From Actinomycetes bacterium (GTDB lineage Bacteria > Actinomycetota > Actinomycetes > Actinomycetales > Microbacteriaceae), in assembly GCA_021779075.1 (NCBI GenBank), contig JAJYBG010000005.1, forward strand, positions 1-37,088: a DNA stretch of 37,088 nucleotides, given 5' to 3'. Both the position numbers and the translations under genes were made by a program. The stretch's first letter is position 1. Every line of letters starts with the position of its first letter. Under the pieces are notes generated by a model. It saw only the letters and a list, made by a program, of their open reading frames with translations, was not told the DNA's origin and made no database searches. Below are positions 34,565-37,088 of the stretch, piece by piece.

Positions 34565-34825
34565 TTGGCAAACATCAAGTCGCAGATCAAGCGCATCGGC
34601 ACCAACAAGAAGCGCGAAGAGCGCAACAAGGCCGTCAAGAGCGAACTCAAGACGCTGGTCCGCAACACCACCAAGGCCGTCGCCGCGGGCGACAAGGCCG
34701 CCGCCGAGGCCGCGCTCAAGGCCGCCTCGAAGAAGCTCGACAAGGCCGTGAGCAAGGGCGTCATCCACGCCAACCAGGCCGCGAACCGCAAGTCGGGCAT
34801 CGCCAAGAAGATCGCGGCGCTCTGA
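34565..34825 (+). CDS. rpsT: 30S ribosomal protein S20
   Basis: An 86-residue ribosomal protein that binds 16S rRNA and stabilises the small subunit. The basic N-terminus [20 protein letters not shown] and the helical [29 protein letters not shown] region are typical. The start is TTG at 34565, with GAAAGA about 9 nt upstream; this matters because the open frame continues another 31 codons upstream but without S20 character. A non-ATG start is also used for rpsT in E. coli, where it takes part in autogenous control. A strong hairpin follows the stop by 8 nt. Confidence 0.96.
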   Translation: MANIKSQIKRIGTNKKREERNKAVKSELKTLVRNTTKAVAAGDKAAAEAALKAASKKLDKAVSKGVIHANQAANRKSGIAKKIAAL

Positions 34826-34833
34826 GCTAGTCT

Positions 34834-34860
34834 GGTGCGCCGGTCCTTGCCCGGCGCACC
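34834..34860 (+). terminator. Strong hairpin after rpsT
   Basis: GGTGCGCCGG (34834-34843) and CCGGCGCACC (34851-34860) make a perfect 10-bp stem with a 7-nt loop, starting 8 nt after the rpsT stop codon. No T-tract follows, as is common for terminators in GC-rich actinobacteria. Confidence 0.7.
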
Positions 34861-35028
34861 GCAGTCGGCTTGACGACGCTGCTGCGCACGGCGCCGGCAA
34901 AGCCGCCGCCTCCTAGAGCGTGTCGCGCTTGTCGGCACGCCGGTCCTTGCCCGGCGCACCGCAGTCGGCTTGACGACGCTGCTGCGCACGGCGCCGGCAA
35001 AGCCGCCGCCTCCTAGAGCGTGTCGCGC
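34838..35028. repeat. Perfect 91-bp tandem duplication between rpsT and holA
   Basis: Positions 34838-34928 are identical to 34938-35028, a 100-bp period with 9 bp of non-identical spacer. Each copy begins with the terminator loop and right arm and ends in CTCCTAGAGCGTGTCGCGC. Each also contains a second imperfect hairpin (GGCGCCGGC-AAA-GCCGCCGCC). Only the first copy retains the perfect terminator stem: the second has two changes in its left arm (34934-34943). The convergent gene pair rpsT/holA flanks it, so it holds terminators for both. The small Arg-rich frames it creates are not believable proteins. Confidence 0.95.
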
Positions 35029-35069
35029 CGGGCTCCTCGTCAGCGGGGCCCAACATCAGTTGGCGACGC

Positions 35070-36095
35070 TCAGCGAGCGGAACCGCGGGAGGCGATGACG
35101 GCGATGAGGCGCTCGAGGGCGTAGACGGGATCGCGGCCGGCACCCTTCACCTCGGCATCTGCCGCGGCCAGAGCGGTGAGCGCACCCGCGAGGCCCGCCT
35201 CGTCCCAGCCCGCGAGGTCGGCGCGGGCGCGATCGACCTGCCACGGCGCGACCCCGAGAGTGCCGGCGAGCTGACCGGATGCCCCGCGCACCCCGTACAC
35301 CCGGGCCATCGTGCGCACCTTGCTCGCGAACGCCGCAACCATCGGCACCGGATCGGCACCCGAGGCGAGCGCATGCCGCATCATTACGAGAGCCGCACCG
35401 TGCTCGCCGGCGATCGCGGCGTCCGCCACGCGGAACGCATTGGCCTCGACGCGGCCACCGTAGTAGCTGTCGACAAGCGCCTCGGTGATCTCGCCGACGG
35501 TGTCGTCGACGAGCTGCCGGCAGGCCGCGGCCAGTTCGGCGAGGTCGTCCGCGAACGCGGCAACGACGGCGCGGAGCGCACCAGGCTCGATCTGGCGGCG
35601 GGCACGGCGGAACTCGTCGCGCGCGAAGTCGAAGCGGTCGGAATCCCGTTTGATCTCGGCACAGACGATCTCGATGCCGCCACCGGCCCCGGCGCGGATG
35701 GCATCGAGCAGCTTCTTGCCACGCACTCCCCCGCTGTGCCGCAGCACGACGACAGCGCCGTCAGCGGGCGCGTCGAGGTAGCGCAGCGCGTCGTTGAGGA
35801 ACGCGTCGGACATCGTCTGGGCGCCCGTGACCCGGATGAGACGGAGCTCGCCGAACAGCGAAGGGCTCGCGAGCGTGAAGATCTCGCCCGACGTGTACGT
35901 GGCCGCGTCGACATCGTGGATCTCGAGGGCGGGATCGGTCTCCTTGAGCGCGTCGCGGAGCCGGTGCCCCGCGCGCTCCGCGAGGACTTCCTCGGGGCCG
36001 GAGATCAGCACGATCGGGGCAGGGGAGACCTGGGACCAGGCCAGTTGCGGGATGACGGCGCGGGCGTTTTGCGCCGTCCTGCGCGGTGCGGCCAC
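35070..36095 (-). CDS. holA: DNA polymerase III subunit delta
   Basis: A 341-residue clamp-loader subunit that opens the beta sliding clamp. The N-terminal AAA-like domain starts PIVLISGPEEVLAERAGHRLRDALKE and contains the beta-interacting segment SPSLFGELRLIRVTG; the middle domain and the C-terminal collar domain follow (GVRGASGQLAGTLGVAPWQVDRAR). Walker motifs are degenerate, as in all delta subunits. I chose GTG at 36095 with GGAGAG 6 nt upstream; the frame extends 36 codons further as a shadow of comEC. It lies 25 bp after the comEC stop, the normal comEC-holA order. Confidence 0.94.
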   Translation of the reverse strand: MAAPRRTAQNARAVIPQLAWSQVSPAPIVLISGPEEVLAERAGHRLRDALKETDPALEIHDVDAATYTSGEIFTLASPSLFGELRLIRVTGAQTMSDAFLNDALRYLDAPADGAVVVLRHSGGVRGKKLLDAIRAGAGGGIEIVCAEIKRDSDRFDFARDEFRRARRQIEPGALRAVVAAFADDLAELAAACRQLVDDTVGEITEALVDSYYGGRVEANAFRVADAAIAGEHGAALVMMRHALASGADPVPMVAAFASKVRTMARVYGVRGASGQLAGTLGVAPWQVDRARADLAGWDEAGLAGALTALAAADAEVKGAGRDPVYALERLIAVIASRGSAR

Positions 36096-36120
36096 TGCGC
36101 TCTCCTTCCGTCGGTTCAGC

Positions 36121-37088
36121 CTAACGACGCCCCGGGCGCCACAGACCCGCCGGGTCGGCGGCGTGCTCGCTCCACATCGAGAGCACCCCGTCCGGATTCG
36201 CACGGACCAGCGACATGCCCTCCTCGTCGGTGCGCACGATCGCCGTTCCGAGCCCGCGCAGCATGGTCAGAGCGTGCTCGGTCGGATGGCCGTAATCGTT
36301 GGCGGCTCCCACCTCAAGGATTCCCAACCGGGGCCCCGCTGCCCGGTAGAGCGCGTCGTCCTGGTCGGCGGAGCCGTGATGGGCGACTTTGACGATGTCG
36401 ACGGCGCCGATTCCGCCCTCCGCGAGAACCGCCGCCTGCGCCGGCGCGTCGAGATCGGCGAGGAACAGCATCGAAACCCCGCCGCCGACGAACTCGACGA
36501 CCACGCCGCGCTCGTTGCTCGTCGTTAACGAGGTGTTCGCCGGATCCGGCCAGAGCACCCGCCAGGAGAGGTCGCCGAGCCGGCCGGAGTCTCCGCGCGC
36601 GGCGACATGGACCTCGGCACCCGAGCGCTCGAGAGACGTTACGCTCGCCTGCGCCCGCTCGCCGGGCGGCGGGTCGACCAGCGCCGTCGCCGTCAGCGCT
36701 CGCGCGGCATCGAGGCCCCCGACATGGTCGAGGTCGTAGTGGGTCAGGACGAGCAGGTCGATGCGGCGGATGCCGAGCCGGCCCAGACATGCGGCGAGCG
36801 GCCTCGGATCGGGGCCGGTGTCGACGAGCGCGACCTCGTCGGCGCTGCGGACGAGGACGGCGTCGCCCTGACCGACATCGCACGCCGCGACGACCCAGTC
36901 GCGCGGCATCGTCAGTGCCCGGGCCACCGCCGGCCCCGCGCTCGTCGCCGCGCCGACGACGAGCAGGATCGCCGTGGCGCCGGTGACCGCGACCCGGGCG
37001 CGGCGCAATCCACTGCCTCCCCCCTGCGCCGCGAGCAGCGCGCCCGCGCCCAGCGCGCGCACCGCCGCGGCGACCCCGAGCGGACCGG
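36121..37088 (-). CDS. comEC: ComEC/Rec2 DNA-uptake protein, C-terminal metallo-beta-lactamase part (partial)
   Basis: The 3' part of comEC; the frame is still open at the right edge, so the gene continues out of the window. What is visible is the end of the membrane region (VAVTGATAILLVVGAATSAG) and a full metallo-beta-lactamase-like domain: DVGQGDAVLVRS, THYDLDHVGG (metal ligands), LFLADLDAPAQAA and VAHHGSADQDD. In ComEC this domain is thought to degrade the non-transported DNA strand at the outer face of the membrane during natural transformation. It is followed by holA. Its presence alone does not show competence. Confidence 0.9.
   Translation of the reverse strand, partial: GPLGVAAAVRALGAGALLAAQGGGSGLRRARVAVTGATAILLVVGAATSAGPAVARALTMPRDWVVAACDVGQGDAVLVRSADEVALVDTGPDPRPLAACLGRLGIRRIDLLVLTHYDLDHVGGLDAARALTATALVDPPPGERAQASVTSLERSGAEVHVAARGDSGRLGDLSWRVLWPDPANTSLTTSNERGVVVEFVGGGVSMLFLADLDAPAQAAVLAEGGIGAVDIVKVAHHGSADQDDALYRAAGPRLGILEVGAANDYGHPTEHALTMLRGLGTAIVRTDEEGMSLVRANPDGVLSMWSEHAADPAGLWRPGRR

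Noticed and set aside
34438-35143. Arg-rich minus-strand open frames across the tandem duplication
   Set aside because: Their sequence comes from the repeat and its hairpins (runs of Arg), two copies in different frames; no ribosome site, no family.

Overview
The window is a gene-dense, very GC-rich chromosomal segment of an actinobacterium, most likely of the Microbacteriaceae type. Gene content and order suggest this (dnaG-dgt-dusB; uppS-recO-leuA-era-ybeX-ybeY-phoH-HIT-rsmE-dnaJ-hrcA; hemW; lepA; rpsT; holA-comEC), as do frequent GTG/TTG starts, a class-I/CIRCE-controlled hrcA-dnaJ2 pair and TANNNT-type -10 boxes placed 6-7 nt before start codons (leaderless promoters). The taxonomic call is an inference; no 16S rRNA gene is present.

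Layout. 1-600: a small excisionase-like helix-turn-helix gene lies just 3' of a CAU-anticodon tRNA (probably tRNA-Ile2), which suggests the edge of an integrated element lying mostly outside the window. 603-3385: a GT4 glycosyltransferase, a DMT-family membrane transporter and peptide deformylase; the last two diverge from back-to-back leaderless-looking promoters. 3387-3591: a large palindrome and tRNA-Asn. 3553-9878: a peptide/opine-type ABC transporter operon (lipoprotein, two permeases, a fused double ATPase and an extra single ATPase) with an operator-like palindrome at its promoter; the tail of the last gene runs antisense into tRNA-Asn. 9923-14259: dusB-dgt-dnaG, an overlapping operon, with ybaK diverging. 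14800-17256: recO-uppS-frnE plus a tiny CX4C protein. 17268-17438: a fragment of a TRIC/UPF0126 membrane protein. 17519-19398: leuA behind a Leu-rich leader peptide and hairpin. 19515-25992: a long minus-strand operon hrcA-dnaJ-rsmE-HIT-phoH-ybeY-ybeX-era covering chaperone control and ribosome/rRNA maturation. 26098-33275: a DUF4870 membrane protein and, on the other strand, lepA, an orphan sensor kinase, DUF1990, an acyl-CoA dehydrogenase and hemW. 33288-37088: an aminotransferase diverging from rpsT, a perfect 91-bp tandem duplication, holA, and the 3' part of comEC running off the right edge.

Most genes are housekeeping. The observations most worth following are: (i) a separately encoded 45-residue protein with a CX4C motif, overlapping the FrnE-type oxidoreductase gene by ATGA, where relatives such as Deinococcus FrnE carry CX4C in their own tail; (ii) the exact 91-bp duplication after rpsT; (iii) an in-frame pair of GC-rich hairpins inside dnaG; (iv) the leuA leader; (v) the tRNA-flanking excisionase. 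No CRISPR array, insertion sequence or rRNA gene was seen.
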